Notes under the pieces: generated by a model
Database searches by the model: none
Told to the model about the DNA's origin: nothing
The model's input: the letters and a program-made list of their open reading frames with translations, nothing else
NCBI RefSeq assembly: GCF_010668395.1
Contig: NZ_WUEY01000022.1
Span: forward strand, 1-64,000
Length of the DNA stretch: 64,000 nucleotides
Source: Martinezella lusitana
Lineage (GTDB): Bacteria; Pseudomonadota; Alphaproteobacteria; Rhizobiales; Rhizobiaceae
Reading direction: 5' to 3'
Position numbers and translations under genes: made by a program
Shown here: positions 25,963-35,681 of the stretch, piece after piece
How the letters are laid out: every line of letters starts with the position of its first letter
Numbering within the stretch: position 1 is the first letter of the stretch

Positions 25963-27093
25963 TTATGTTTCCATCCGCCCATATTGACGGACGAGTTCGG
26001 CAAGCCGGTCATGGGGAATGGCCTGGATCCGGAAGCGGTCGTAAGGCGTTCCACCCATATCCTCGGCTGCCAGCATGGCGTTGACGACGGCTTCCTCGAC
26101 GCTGTCGACCGCTGCCAGGTAGACCGGGTCGAGAGGCTCGTCGTTGACGATCTGCAGGGGCAGGTGCCCATTGGCCCTGTGCGCCATCGGGTGGGCGTTC
26201 GCGGTCGAGAATGCCAGGAAGATGTCGCCGGAATTGTTGCCGCCGGGCGTGCCGTTGCGGCCGATGCCGATGGCGGCGCGCCGGGCGAGGCGCTTGAGCT
26301 GATGCGGGGCAAGCGGCAGGTCGGTCGCGATGACGACGATGATGGAGCCGCGCTCCTGAAGCTGGCTCTGCGGAGTGCCGTCCCGCATGTGCCGGCCGAC
26401 CGGCACGCCCGAGATCGTCAGCCAGTCGCGCTGGCCGTGATTGGCCTGAACCAGCGTGCCGATCGTATAGGTGCGGCCATCGAACTCGACGATCCGGGAC
26501 GATGTGCCCGTGCCGCCCTTGAAGCCGTAGGTAATCATGCCGGTGCCGCCGCCGCAATTGCCTTCCTGAACCGGCCCGGCGGCAATGCCGTCGAGGGCTG
26601 CGCGTACGTCTGCCTCGCTGACATGCAGTCCGTTGATGTCGTTCAATGCGCCGTCATAGGTCTCGGCGATGACGGGCATGATCCAGAGGAAATCGTCTGT
26701 CTGGTAGGTCGAGGCATAGCGGTCGATCATCCATTTGACCGTGGCGTGATGCGCCATGCCGACGCCATGCGTATTGGTGATGACGACGGGCCCCAGGAAA
26801 TAGCCGCCGTCCTCGATCCAGTGCGTTCCGGTCATCTCGCCATTGCCGTTGAAGCGATGCACCCCGGCATAGACGGGGACGGGGGTCTCCGAGTCCATAT
26901 GCGGCAGGATGGTGGTGACGCCGGTCCGCGTCGGGCGCTTGCGGCCGGGGCGCGGCTCGTTTTCGATGATCGTGCGGAAGCCGACGCCGATGCCGGCGAC
27001 ATCGGTGATGGCGTTGTTCGTGCCGGTGCGACCGTTGAAGGGAAGGCCGAGCTGGCGGCCGCGCGGTTTGCGGGTGCTTGTTTTTATGGTCAT
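25963..27093 (-). CDS. P1-family (DmpA/BapA-like) self-processing aminopeptidase
   Basis: This is a 376-residue Ntn-type peptidase of family S58/P1. The Gly249-Ser250 pair in QERGSIIVVIATDLPL corresponds to the self-cleavage site and nucleophile of DmpA. NTHGVGMAHH, VQEGNCGGGTGM and the later GGNNSGDIFLAFST are also characteristic. The DmpA group cleaves N-terminal D- or L-residues or beta-peptides. No signal peptide is present. It starts 1 base after the permease stop, so it is the last gene of the polyamine-type transporter operon. The coupling suggests that the imported compound carries an amide or peptide bond, which is inference. Confidence 0.92.
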   Translation of the reverse strand: MTIKTSTRKPRGRQLGLPFNGRTGTNNAITDVAGIGVGFRTIIENEPRPGRKRPTRTGVTTILPHMDSETPVPVYAGVHRFNGNGEMTGTHWIEDGGYFLGPVVITNTHGVGMAHHATVKWMIDRYASTYQTDDFLWIMPVIAETYDGALNDINGLHVSEADVRAALDGIAAGPVQEGNCGGGTGMITYGFKGGTGTSSRIVEFDGRTYTIGTLVQANHGQRDWLTISGVPVGRHMRDGTPQSQLQERGSIIVVIATDLPLAPHQLKRLARRAAIGIGRNGTPGGNNSGDIFLAFSTANAHPMAHRANGHLPLQIVNDEPLDPVYLAAVDSVEEAVVNAMLAAEDMGGTPYDRFRIQAIPHDRLAELVRQYGRMET

Positions 27094-27094
27094 G

Positions 27095-27925
27095 TCATTT
27101 CTGCCGGGAGCGAAGGTAAAGGCCAAGCGAGGCCACGAGGAAGGAGAAGGTCAGCATCATCACCGCGATCGCATTGATCTCCGGTTTGATGCCACGACGG
27201 AGCATGGCGAAGATGAACATCGGCAAGGTCGTCACATCGACGCCGGCGATGAAATAGGTAATCACCAGATCATCCATCGAAATGATGAAGGCGAGCAGCG
27301 CGCCGCCGAGTATGCCGGGCATCAGCTGCGGCAGCACCACGCGGCGAAAGGTCATCCACTCGTTGGCACCGAGATCGGCCGAGGCGTTTTCCAGTGTCCG
27401 GTCCATGCCGGCGAGACGCGCCGACACGACGATGAACACATAGGAGGTGAGAAACGTGCATTGGCCGATGATGATGGTCATCAGGCCGAGCTGGATCCCC
27501 GCGCTGACGAAGAAGATCAGAAGCGCGATGCCGAGAACGATATCGGGCATCAGCATCGGCATGAACATGGCGACCTGATAGAAGCGCTTGCCGAAGAAAT
27601 TGAAGCGGTGAAGCGCAATTGCCATGGCGGTCCCGAGCAAGGTCGAAATGACGGTCGTCGTCAAGGCTATCTTCAGGCTGTTGAAGACGGCGGCGATCAG
27701 CTGGTCGGTCGATTCGATATAGAGCGCGTTCTCGGAGACTGCCGTCTTGAAGCCGAAGACCTGGGCATACCAATCCGTTGTGAATCCGCTCCAGCTCATC
27801 ATGTTGACCGGGTTCGCGTTGAACGAATAGACGGCGATCAGCACCAGGGGGATATAGATAAAGGCGAAGAACAGCAGCGTGTAGAGCGCCAAACCGCCGT
27901 TGAAGAGAGTGCGTGCGATTTTCAT
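27095..27925 (-). CDS. ABC transporter permease (PotC type)
   Basis: This is a 276-residue inner-membrane permease with six membrane segments, starting with GLALYTLLFFAFIYIPLVLI. The EAA loop is ENASADLGANEWMTFRRVVL (about 175-194), as in PotC/PotI. GAGAGGG precedes the ATG at 27925. It lies 11 bases behind the first permease and 1 base ahead of the peptidase gene. It is part of a polyamine/opine-type (POPT) importer. Confidence 0.93.
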   Translation of the reverse strand: MKIARTLFNGGLALYTLLFFAFIYIPLVLIAVYSFNANPVNMMSWSGFTTDWYAQVFGFKTAVSENALYIESTDQLIAAVFNSLKIALTTTVISTLLGTAMAIALHRFNFFGKRFYQVAMFMPMLMPDIVLGIALLIFFVSAGIQLGLMTIIIGQCTFLTSYVFIVVSARLAGMDRTLENASADLGANEWMTFRRVVLPQLMPGILGGALLAFIISMDDLVITYFIAGVDVTTLPMFIFAMLRRGIKPEINAIAVMMLTFSFLVASLGLYLRSRQK

Positions 27926-27936
27926 GAACCCTCTCC

Positions 27937-28836
27937 TTATACCGTCAGCGCTGCGGTCGCATTGCGGCGGCCGGACAGGATGACATAGGCGAAAAGCAGA
28001 ACGAGCATTACGGCCATGACCATCATGGCGAGCGCCGAGCCGAACGGCCAGTTGCGCGCCGAGAGAAATTGCCCCTCGATGAGATTGCCGAGCATCATCA
28101 CCTTGGCGCCGCCAAGCACCGCCGGCACCACGAAATTGCCGAGCGCGGGGATGAAGACGATGACAGAACCGCCGGCGATCCCCGGTGCCGTCAGCGGCAG
28201 GATGATGCGCAGGAATGTCCGGATAGGGCCGGCGCCGAGATCGAGCGACGCCTGCACGAGCCGCCAGTCCAGCTTCTCGATGCTGGCATAGATCGGCATG
28301 AACATGAACGGGATAAAGACATAGACCATGCCGAGGATGATCGCGCCATCCGTATAGATCATCTCCAGCGGTGCGGAGATAATGCCCGATGCCATCAGCG
28401 CGTTGTTGACCAGTCCGGTGGGACGCAGGATCATCACCCAGACGAACAATCGGACGATCAGGCTGGAAAAGAACGGCAGCGTGATCAGGAAGAGGCAGAA
28501 ATTCTTCCATTTGTCCGGCAGCCGGCTGATGTAGAAGGCAGCGGGGTAGCAGACGAGCAGCGTTGCCCCGACCGTCATTGCAGCAATGCGGATCGAGCGG
28601 AGAAAGATGCCGATATAGACCGGATCGTATTCCTCGAATTCCGGATTGGCGAAACCGAGAATGCGGCCGAAATTGTCGGGATAGAAGCTCCATTCGACGC
28701 CGCCGTAGAGGCCCGGCGTCAGGAAACTCGTCACCACCATGATCCCGAGCGGCACGAGAAAGAAGACAAGCAGGAACAGCGTCACCGGCCCGAGCAGCAG
28801 CCCGAGCTGAAGGCGCCGGCGTGTAGCGATGTTCAT
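27937..28836 (-). CDS. ABC transporter permease (PotB type)
   Basis: This is a 299-residue permease. The first helix is LGLLLGPVTLFLLVFFLVPL; the EAA-type loop is VQASLDLGAGPIRTFLRIIL. Loops and length match PotB/PotH. Its ATG overlaps the stop of the ATPase gene (TGATG at 28836), showing translational coupling. Confidence 0.93.
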   Translation of the reverse strand: MNIATRRRLQLGLLLGPVTLFLLVFFLVPLGIMVVTSFLTPGLYGGVEWSFYPDNFGRILGFANPEFEEYDPVYIGIFLRSIRIAAMTVGATLLVCYPAAFYISRLPDKWKNFCLFLITLPFFSSLIVRLFVWVMILRPTGLVNNALMASGIISAPLEMIYTDGAIILGMVYVFIPFMFMPIYASIEKLDWRLVQASLDLGAGPIRTFLRIILPLTAPGIAGGSVIVFIPALGNFVVPAVLGGAKVMMLGNLIEGQFLSARNWPFGSALAMMVMAVMLVLLFAYVILSGRRNATAALTV

Positions 28837-29930
28837 CACGCTGCCTCCTTCGCCGCGATCAGGTGGACGCTTGCGGGATCGTAGTGCCAGCGTGCCGCCT
28901 GGCCCGCGGCAAGCTGGCCGACGGCGCCGCGCTGCGACGCCGGGATCTGCGCCATGAGCCTGCGGCCATCCGTCGTCCGGCCGAAGACTTCGAAGGACGA
29001 GCCGACATACACGATCTGCTCCACGGTGACGTCGAGCGCCGGGCAGGTATCGGCATTGGTTGCCAGGAAGAAATTTTCCGGACGGATCAGGGCGACGGCA
29101 GCCCCCTTGCCTTCGCTGCCTGTCGCCGGAGCGTGCCTGATTGCCGTGCCGTCGCTGGTCATGAAGGTCTGGCCGTCGCTGCTGCCTTCGAAGAGGTTGC
29201 TGGCTCCGATGAAGCTCGCCACAAAAGTATTGGCGGGATGATCGTAGATCTGCCGCGGCGTATCGAGCTGCTGGATGCGCCCCTCGGCAAGCACCGCCAC
29301 ACGATCGGACATGGTCAGGGCTTCCTGCTGGTCGTGCGTCACGAAGATGAAGGTGATGCCGAGTTCGTGCTGCAGGTTCTTCAGCTCGAGCTGCATGGTC
29401 TCCCGCAGATGGCGGTCCAGCGCCGATAGCGGTTCATCGAGCAGAAGGACCTTGGGGCGCGCGACGATGGCGCGGGCAAGTGCGACACGCTGCTGCTGGC
29501 CACCCGACAATTGCCGCGGCAGGCGGCCTTCCATGCCTTCCAGCCCGACCATTTTCAGAATCGATCGCACCCGGTCGGTGCGCTCGGCCCTCCCGACGCC
29601 GGCGGCTTCCAGCGCATAGCCGGTGTTTTCCCCCACGCTCATGTGCGGAAACAGCGCGTAGTTCTGGAAGACCGTGTTGACGGGGCGGCGATAAGGCGGC
29701 CGATCCGTCATGTCCTCTCCGTCGATGGTGATGCGGCCCGCATCAAGTTCGACAAAGCCGCTGATCGCCTGCAGCAACGTGGTCTTGCCGCAGCCGGAGG
29801 GGCCTAGAAGTGTAATGAATTCATTGCGGTCGATCTCAAGATCGATGCCGTCAAGTGCCTTGACCTCTCGACCCTCTGGAGTCGAAAAGGCCTTTGCGGC
29901 TGACGCCAGCCGCACAATCGCATCTCGCAT
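28836..29930 (-). CDS. ABC transporter ATPase (PotA/PotG type)
   Basis: This is a 364-residue ATPase with Walker A GPSGCGKTT (about 43-51), signature LSGGQQQRVALARA, Walker B VLLLDEPLSALD and switch VTHDQQEALTMSD. A C-terminal TOBE domain spans about 280-360. It is first in the minus-strand importer operon, divergent from the binding-protein gene across a 164-base AT-rich region that must hold both promoters. Confidence 0.95.
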   Translation of the reverse strand: MRDAIVRLASAAKAFSTPEGREVKALDGIDLEIDRNEFITLLGPSGCGKTTLLQAISGFVELDAGRITIDGEDMTDRPPYRRPVNTVFQNYALFPHMSVGENTGYALEAAGVGRAERTDRVRSILKMVGLEGMEGRLPRQLSGGQQQRVALARAIVARPKVLLLDEPLSALDRHLRETMQLELKNLQHELGITFIFVTHDQQEALTMSDRVAVLAEGRIQQLDTPRQIYDHPANTFVASFIGASNLFEGSSDGQTFMTSDGTAIRHAPATGSEGKGAAVALIRPENFFLATNADTCPALDVTVEQIVYVGSSFEVFGRTTDGRRLMAQIPASQRGAVGQLAAGQAARWHYDPASVHLIAAKEAA

Positions 29931-30094
29931 TCGTCGTTCCCCGAAATGTTATTAAATTAACTCTTGCGTGATTTAGATATGTTGATATCATTTTTTCGTC
30001 GAAGTCAACGCCCTCAACGCGGTCGGTTACAGCTTCCACCAAAGGCCGAGCCAAACGCGCCGAAGGGATAATAATCCTACTAAGGGGAACAGAA
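29931..30094. promoter_or_regulatory. Divergent promoter region of the polyamine-type importer
   Basis: This AT-rich gap contains TGATATCA (29983-29990), a perfect 8-bp palindrome within GATATGTTGATATCA. It lies 53-60 bases from the ATPase start and about 105 from the binding-protein start. The RpiR-family regulator encoded downstream may bind here; that is inference. Confidence 0.4.
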
Positions 30095-31138
30095 ATGATG
30101 ATTTTGAAAGGCGTTTTTAGACGCCTGGGTCTCTTTGCGCTCACCGCATTGCTGCCCACCGCAGTCCTCGCCGACGAACTCAACATCTACAACTGGGGCG
30201 AATACATCAATCCGGCCGTCCTCCAGAAATTCGAGGAGGAAACCAAGATCAAGGTCAATCTCTCGACCTATTCCTCAAACGAGGAAATGCTTGCCAAGAT
30301 TCAAGGGGGCGCGACGGGCTACGATATCGTTTTCCCGTCCGTGCACATGCAGGACATCATGGCCAAGCTCAACCTGCTCGAGAAGACCGACATCAACACC
30401 TACGAGGGCTTCAAGAATATCGACCCGCGCTTCCTGCGCACCAAGAGCGATCCGAAGGGCGAATATTGCCTGCCGTACGCCTTCGGCACCGTCGGCATTC
30501 TCTACAACCGCAAGGTCCTCGGCAAGGACATCACCGGCTGGAAGGACCTGGTCGCGACGGTCAAGGCCAAGCATCTGAAGTTCACGCTGCTCGACGACAT
30601 GCGCGAAGTGCTGGGCGTCGGCCTGATGCTCAACGGCCATTCCGTCAATTCGACCAATCCGGAAGAGCTCTCGCAGGCGGCCGATACGATCATCGACATG
30701 AAGCCCTATGTTGCGGCTTTCACCTATGACTCCCGGCCGATGGTCGAGTCCGGCGACATTGCCGCGGCTCACTTCTTCGTCGGCTCGATGATCAACGTCT
30801 TCGGCAATCCGAAGGATCTCGGCTATGTCATTCCGGAAGAAGGCGCGACCATGTATCAGGAAGACATGTGCGTGCTGAAGACGGCTCCCAACAAGGCCAA
30901 TGCCATCAAGTTCCAGCAGTTCTATACGCGTCCCGACATCGCCGCACTCAACGTCTCACAGCAGACGAACGGCACGCCCAACGTTCCGGCCCGCCAATTG
31001 ACGCCGGAAAACATCAAGAATAGCAAGGAAATCAATCCGACCGACGAAACCATGAAGCGTCTGCAGATTTTTCAGGATCTCGGCGGCGGCCTGCGCCAGT
31101 TCGATCGGGCATGGACGAAAGTCAAGACTGCCCAGTAA
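30095..31138 (+). CDS. Polyamine-type ABC substrate-binding protein (PotD/PotF-like)
   Basis: This is a 347-residue periplasmic protein. A signal peptide (FALTALLPTAVLADE, cleavage about residue 26) leads to ELNIYNWGEYINPAVLQKFE, the hallmark start of PotD/PotF proteins. YDIVFPSVHMQDIMAK and LPYAFGTVGILYNRK are further family elements. AAGGGG precedes the ATG. It is transcribed divergently from its ATPase and permeases and is followed by a perfect hairpin and the RpiR gene. The ligand may be a polyamine or a conjugate; the linked peptidase argues for a conjugate. Confidence 0.93.
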   Translation: MMILKGVFRRLGLFALTALLPTAVLADELNIYNWGEYINPAVLQKFEEETKIKVNLSTYSSNEEMLAKIQGGATGYDIVFPSVHMQDIMAKLNLLEKTDINTYEGFKNIDPRFLRTKSDPKGEYCLPYAFGTVGILYNRKVLGKDITGWKDLVATVKAKHLKFTLLDDMREVLGVGLMLNGHSVNSTNPEELSQAADTIIDMKPYVAAFTYDSRPMVESGDIAAAHFFVGSMINVFGNPKDLGYVIPEEGATMYQEDMCVLKTAPNKANAIKFQQFYTRPDIAALNVSQQTNGTPNVPARQLTPENIKNSKEINPTDETMKRLQIFQDLGGGLRQFDRAWTKVKTAQ

Positions 31139-31153
31139 TATCGCGAAACGATA

Positions 31154-31175
31154 CTCCGCCCGGTTCCGGGCGGAG
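31154..31175 (+). terminator. Perfect 10-bp hairpin after binding-protein gene
   Basis: CTCCGCCCGG and CCGGGCGGAG flank a TT, giving a very stable stem 15 bases past the stop and 17 bases before the RpiR GTG start. No U run follows, so read-through or attenuation into the regulator gene is likely. Confidence 0.55.
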
Positions 31176-31192
31176 CTTCCCCGGAGGAAAGA

Positions 31193-32050
31193 GTGTCGAA
31201 GCAGATACTGAAGCTCGTGCAGAGCGCGGAAATGCGCAAGTCGAAATCCGACAAGCTGATTGCCAGCTATATAGAGCGCAACATCGCCGAACTTCCCTTC
31301 GAGACGGCGAAATCCATCGCAGCCCGGCTTGAGATTTCGCAGATGACCGTTGGCCGCTATCTGCGGCGGCTTGGCTTCGATGGCCTCGACGAGCTCAAGG
31401 CGGCGCTGCGCCGTGGCAGCCGTTCCAATCCGGCCTGGCAGGTCAAGGGGTCCATGGATCGCTTCCAGGAGGACCTGCGCGATGGCAAATTCCTCGCCGG
31501 CCTGCTGCAGCAGCAGGTCGACAATCTCGGCCTGATCTACGAGCTGACGACCGCGCCGCAATGGCAGCAGACGATCGATGCGCTGATCTCGGCGAGCGAG
31601 GTCTATGTCGCCGCCTATCAGAACGTTCGGGGCATTGCGCAGTATTTCGCCGCGCAGCTTTCCTATACCCGGCCACGCGTCGCTTTCATGGATGGCCTCA
31701 ACGGCACCTATTCCGAATTGCTTGACGGTTCGGTCGATGGCCGCGTGCTCTTTCTCCACGATGTCCGGCGCTTCGCGTCCAAGGCGAGACCCTTGGCGGA
31801 GGAAGCGCGCCGCGCCGGCGTCAAGGTCATTCTGTTGACCGACGAATTCTGCCCCTGGGCGGAGGAGGCCTCGGATATCTCGCTTGTCATACCCGGTTCG
31901 CACGGCCCGCTCTGGGATGGAGCCGCGACGATGACCGCGGTCATGGACCTGCTCTTGAGCAACATCATTGTCCTTCTTCGCGGCAAGGTGGACGAGCGCG
32001 TCGAGCTGCTGACCCGGCTGCAGGACGTGTTCGGCGATTTCGAAAGCTGA
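31193..32050 (+). CDS. RpiR-family transcriptional regulator (HTH plus SIS domain)
   Basis: This is a 285-residue regulator with a GTG start behind GGAGG. The N-terminal HTH_6 domain (about 15-75) contains LPFETAKSIAARLEISQMTV and GRYLRRLGFDGLDELKA. The C-terminal SIS (sugar isomerase) domain spans about 120-265 and ends with a hydrophobic stretch (MTAVMDLLLSNIIVLLRGK). RpiR proteins sense phosphosugars or, in amine/amino-acid loci, other metabolites. It follows the binding-protein gene and is probably the importer's regulator. Confidence 0.92.
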   Translation: MSKQILKLVQSAEMRKSKSDKLIASYIERNIAELPFETAKSIAARLEISQMTVGRYLRRLGFDGLDELKAALRRGSRSNPAWQVKGSMDRFQEDLRDGKFLAGLLQQQVDNLGLIYELTTAPQWQQTIDALISASEVYVAAYQNVRGIAQYFAAQLSYTRPRVAFMDGLNGTYSELLDGSVDGRVLFLHDVRRFASKARPLAEEARRAGVKVILLTDEFCPWAEEASDISLVIPGSHGPLWDGAATMTAVMDLLLSNIIVLLRGKVDERVELLTRLQDVFGDFES

Positions 32051-32268
32051 GCCGATACGACGGGCTCGCCGTCGCAACCGATAAGGTTGGACTGGCAAGT
32101 GCGTGCGCGTTCCTGCCCTTTCGAGCAGGCTGCTCCTCTCTACCGGCGGCGAAGCTGCCTATCGATCGTGCTGTCGTTGACGCTCCCAGGCAAGGCATCC
32201 TGTGGTCGGCAACGCCCGGCATGGTGTGCAAACCTCTCTCGTTAGCGCATCGGATCGCGCCTGCCTCA

Positions 32269-33552
32269 TCAGGCGCTATCGAGCGCGGCGGAGAGATCGG
32301 CGATCAGATCGTCAGGATGCTCGATCCCGATCGAAAGCCGGATCGTGGATTCCAGCACGCCGATGCGGTGGCGTACATCGACAGGAACGCCGGAATGCGT
32401 CGTCGTTGCAGGATGGGAGGCGAGTGATTCCGTGCCGCCGAGGCTGACGGCGAGCTTGAAGAGCTGCAATGCGTTCAGGAACTTGAACGACGCCGGCTGG
32501 CCGCCCTTGATGTCGAAGGAGAAGGTCGAGCCCGCACCGCTGCATTGGGTGGCGAAGGTTCGGCCCGTAGCGGAGGCCGGGTCTGTGTAGGGCAGATAGT
32601 GAATCTGCTCGACTTTCGGATGGTCGCGCAGGAAATCGGCCACCGCCCGGGCGTTGCTGTTTGCCCGTTCCATGCGGATCTGCAGCGTTTCCAGCGAACG
32701 GCCGAGCATCCAGCAGGAATGCGGGTCGAGCTGGGTGCCGATCGCGCCGCGCAACGCCTTGACCTGCTTGATGACGGCTTTCGAGCCGAGTGCGGCGCCT
32801 GCGATCAGATCGGAATGACCGCCGACATATTTGGTCAGCGAATAAAGCGAAATATCCGCCCCATGTTCGATCGGCCGCTGGAAGACAGGCCCTAGCAGGG
32901 TATTGTCGCATGCGATGATCGGTACATGGCCTTGTTTTTTGCCGATCGCATCGGCAACGCGGCGGATCATGGCGATATCGACCAGGCTGTTCGTCGGATT
33001 GGCCGGCGTTTCCACCAGAATGACCGATACGCGGCCCTTTGCCATCGCTTCCTCGGCGCTCGATGTGACCGAGGCCTCGTTGACACCGTCGGCAAATCCG
33101 ACGGCGGAAACGCCGAGATTGAGGAACGTCTTGGCGATGAGCGTTTCCGTGCCGCCGTAAAGTGGTTGGGAATGCAGGATCGCGTCGCCGGGGCGGACGA
33201 AGGTCAGAAGGGTGGTGGCGATCGCCGACATGCCCGAGGAGAACAGCGCGCCGCTTTCGGTTCGTTCGTAGACGGCAAGCCGATCCTCGACGATTTCGCT
33301 GTTGGGGTGGTTGAAGCGCGAATAGACGAGGCCGACACCCCTGCCTGCCGGGGGTTCGTTGCGGCCGGATATGTAATTGAAGAAATCGCGTCCGTCCTCG
33401 GCCGATTTGAAGACGAAGGTGGAGGTCAGGAAAACGGGAGGCTTGACCGCGCCCTCGGACAGTTCCGGGTCGTAGCCGTAATTCAGCATCTGGGTTTCGG
33501 GATGCAGGGCGTGGTTGCCGATGTGCGTTTTCGAAGGATGCGGCGCAGTCAT
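32269..33552 (-). CDS. Cystathionine gamma-synthase/methionine gamma-lyase family PLP enzyme
   Basis: This is a 427-residue Cys/Met-metabolism PLP enzyme. It has [20 protein letters not shown] near the N terminus, [28 protein letters not shown], the PLP Asp in [13 protein letters not shown] and the Schiff-base Lys in [32 protein letters not shown] is the usual substrate loop. GAGGAG lies 6 bases before the ATG at 33552. It could be a gamma-synthase or a gamma-lyase releasing methanethiol; sequence alone does not decide. It is a single gene, converging with the RpiR gene. Confidence 0.92.
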   Translation of the reverse strand: MTAPHPSKTHIGNHALHPETQMLNYGYDPELSEGAVKPPVFLTSTFVFKSAEDGRDFFNYISGRNEPPAGRGVGLVYSRFNHPNSEIVEDRLAVYERTESGALFSSGMSAIATTLLTFVRPGDAILHSQPLYGGTETLIAKTFLNLGVSAVGFADGVNEASVTSSAEEAMAKGRVSVILVETPANPTNSLVDIAMIRRVADAIGKKQGHVPIIACDNTLLGPVFQRPIEHGADISLYSLTKYVGGHSDLIAGAALGSKAVIKQVKALRGAIGTQLDPHSCWMLGRSLETLQIRMERANSNARAVADFLRDHPKVEQIHYLPYTDPASATGRTFATQCSGAGSTFSFDIKGGQPASFKFLNALQLFKLAVSLGGTESLASHPATTTHSGVPVDVRHRIGVLESTIRLSIGIEHPDDLIADLSAALDSA

Positions 33553-33677
33553 GACGGTCTCCTCAGCCGATGACACGAATGTCAGACTCGCATCATATCA
33601 TCACTTGAAGCCGCTGGCCTGCCATAGTCTTCGGCGGATGACGGGCCCGCATAAGCCGACCCGTCCCGTCGATGTCG

Positions 33678-34592
33678 TCAGTAGATTTCCGGAACGTACA
33701 TTTCCGGCGGTACTGGCGTGCGATGGTAATCGTCGTGGCGAAGGCGCTCCGGCAGGATGATTTCCGGCTTCGGCACGTTTTCGTAGGGGATCTGCTTCAG
33801 AAGATGGGCGATGCAGTTGAGACGCGCCTTCTTCTTGTCGACCGCCTGGACCACCCACCACGGCGCTTCCGGAATGTGGGTGCGCTCCAGCATCTCTTCC
33901 TTCGCCTTGGTGTATTCCTCCCAGTGCACGCGGCTCTGCAGGTCCATCGGCGAAAGCTTCCACTGCTTCAGCGGATCCTGGATGCGCATGTTGAAGCGGA
34001 ATTCCTGCTCCTCGTCCGTGATCGAGAACCAATATTTGAGCAGGATGATGCCGGAGCGAACCAGCATGCGCTCGAAATCAGGCACGGTACGGAAGAATTC
34101 TTCCAGCTCTTCGGGCGAGCAGAAGCCCATGACGCGCTCGACACCGGCCCGGTTGTACCAGCTGCGGTCGAACAGCACCATTTCGCCGGCGGTCGGCAGA
34201 TGGGCGGCATAGCGCTGGAAATACCATTGATGCCGCTCGCGTTCGGTCGGAGCAGGCAAGGCGACGACACGGCAGACGCGCGGATTGAGGCGCTGCGTGA
34301 CGCGCTTGATGGCGCCGCCCTTGCCGGCGGAGTCGCGGCCCTCGAACAGGATGACGACCTTGAGCTTCTTGTACTGCACCCAGTCCTGCAGACGGACGAG
34401 TTCGTGCTGGAGACGGAAGAGCTCGCGGAAATAAAGCTTGCGGTCGAGTGTCGCTTCGCCTTCGCTGATAAGGCCCTCGGCAACCAACTCGTCCAGCCGG
34501 TCCTCTTCGAGCTGCATCTCCAGCTCTTCGTCAAAGCTGTCGACGATCTCATCCTTGATGCGGCTGAGCGGGTCCTGGGTCTCTTCGGTCAT
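33678..34592 (-). CDS. ppk2: Polyphosphate kinase 2
   Basis: This is a 304-residue PPK2. The Walker A-like motif is ILFEGRDSAGKGGAIK, and Walker B is VLFDRSWYNRAGVE. The lid region FFRTVPDFERMLVRSG and the C-terminal WWVVQAVDKKKARLNCI are characteristic of single-domain (class I-like) PPK2, which phosphorylates GDP/ADP from polyphosphate. A roughly 45-residue acidic N-terminal extension (DEELEMQLEEDRLDEL) precedes the kinase core. It is followed by no obvious operon partner; bdhA lies upstream on the same strand, separated by a terminator. Confidence 0.94.
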   Translation of the reverse strand: MTEETQDPLSRIKDEIVDSFDEELEMQLEEDRLDELVAEGLISEGEATLDRKLYFRELFRLQHELVRLQDWVQYKKLKVVILFEGRDSAGKGGAIKRVTQRLNPRVCRVVALPAPTERERHQWYFQRYAAHLPTAGEMVLFDRSWYNRAGVERVMGFCSPEELEEFFRTVPDFERMLVRSGIILLKYWFSITDEEQEFRFNMRIQDPLKQWKLSPMDLQSRVHWEEYTKAKEEMLERTHIPEAPWWVVQAVDKKKARLNCIAHLLKQIPYENVPKPEIILPERLRHDDYHRTPVPPEMYVPEIY

Positions 34593-34645
34593 TGCAAGCC
34601 TCCTGCTCCGTTTTCATGTTGATGCTGCAGCCTGCGGCTACAGAA

Positions 34646-34676
34646 AGCCGGCGCCGCCTTTCGCGCCGCGCCGGCT
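34646..34676 (-). terminator. Terminator of bdhA
   Basis: On the minus strand AGCCGGCGC pairs with GCGCCGGCT and is followed by TTTCTG, 12 bases past the bdhA stop. This should separate bdhA from ppk2. Confidence 0.6.
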
Positions 34677-34687
34677 ATGGTTTGGCA

Positions 34688-35476
34688 TTACTCGGCGGTC
34701 CAGCCGCCGTCGACGGAAAGCGTCGTGCCGGTAATTTGCTTGGCGGCGTCGCCGCACAGGAATACCGCGATGGCGGCAACTTCGTCGACGGTCACGAATT
34801 CCTTCGTGGGCTGGGCGGCAAGCAGCACGTCGTGCTTGACCTGCTCCTCCGTCATGTTGCGGGCCTTCATCGTTTCGGGGATCTGCTTTTCGACAAGCGG
34901 CGTCCAGACATAGCCGGGCGCGATGGAGTTGACGGTCACGCCGTCCTGCGCTGCTTCGAGAGCGATGGTCTTGGTCAGGCCGGTAATGCCATGCTTGGCC
35001 GAGACATAGGCCGACTTGAAGGGCGAGGCGACCAGGGCATGCGCCGAGGACGTATTGATGATGCGGCCCCATTTGCGCGCCTTCATACCCGGGATGGCAG
35101 CCTTTATCGCGTAGAAGGCTGCGAGCAGGTTGATGCGGATGATCGCTTCCCACTTGTCGTCGGGAAATTCCTCGATCGGGGCGACGAACTGGATGCCGGC
35201 ATTGTTGACGAGGACATCGAGGCTGCCGAAGGCTTCCTCGGCTTCGCGCACCATCGATGTCACTTCCTCGCCATTCATCATGTTGGCGCCGGAGTAGCGG
35301 CACTTCACGCCGAAATCGGCCTCGATGGCGGCGCGCTCCTTTTCGATTGCATCGGCATCGCCAAGACCGTTGATGGTGACATTCGCACCCTCGGCGGCAA
35401 AGGCGCGCGCAATCGCAAGCCCGATACCGCTCGTCGAACCGGTGACCAGCGCATTCTTCGAAGTCAACGAACCCAT
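34688..35476 (-). CDS. bdhA: 3-hydroxybutyrate dehydrogenase
   Basis: This is a 262-residue SDR. The cofactor motif is NALVTGSTSGIGLAIARAFA, then VLVNNAGIQFVAPIEEFP, Ser in NTSSAHALVASPF, Tyr/Lys in AYVSAKHGITGLTKT, and the bdh-like loop VNSIAPGYVWTPLVEKQIP. These features match bacterial D-3-hydroxybutyrate dehydrogenases, which turn 3-hydroxybutyrate into acetoacetate at the exit of PHB breakdown. It is divergent from adc and patatin genes that fit the same pathway. Confidence 0.9.
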   Translation of the reverse strand: MGSLTSKNALVTGSTSGIGLAIARAFAAEGANVTINGLGDADAIEKERAAIEADFGVKCRYSGANMMNGEEVTSMVREAEEAFGSLDVLVNNAGIQFVAPIEEFPDDKWEAIIRINLLAAFYAIKAAIPGMKARKWGRIINTSSAHALVASPFKSAYVSAKHGITGLTKTIALEAAQDGVTVNSIAPGYVWTPLVEKQIPETMKARNMTEEQVKHDVLLAAQPTKEFVTVDEVAAIAVFLCGDAAKQITGTTLSVDGGWTAE

Positions 35477-35681
35477 TATGCTACTCCCGCAATCTCTGTG
35501 GCATGGTTGAATAGGGGGAAATGCCGAGATGAGCGCACACTGCCAGCCTCATATGTCGCTTTGATTACAGTTCTCCTCGGCCTCCCGTCGTAACGATTTG
35601 GCGCCTGACACTTCACTGTCATGCAACCGTGCAAATTTTCGCTCCGGTGCCCGGCGATTTCCTCCAACGACGGAAAATACG

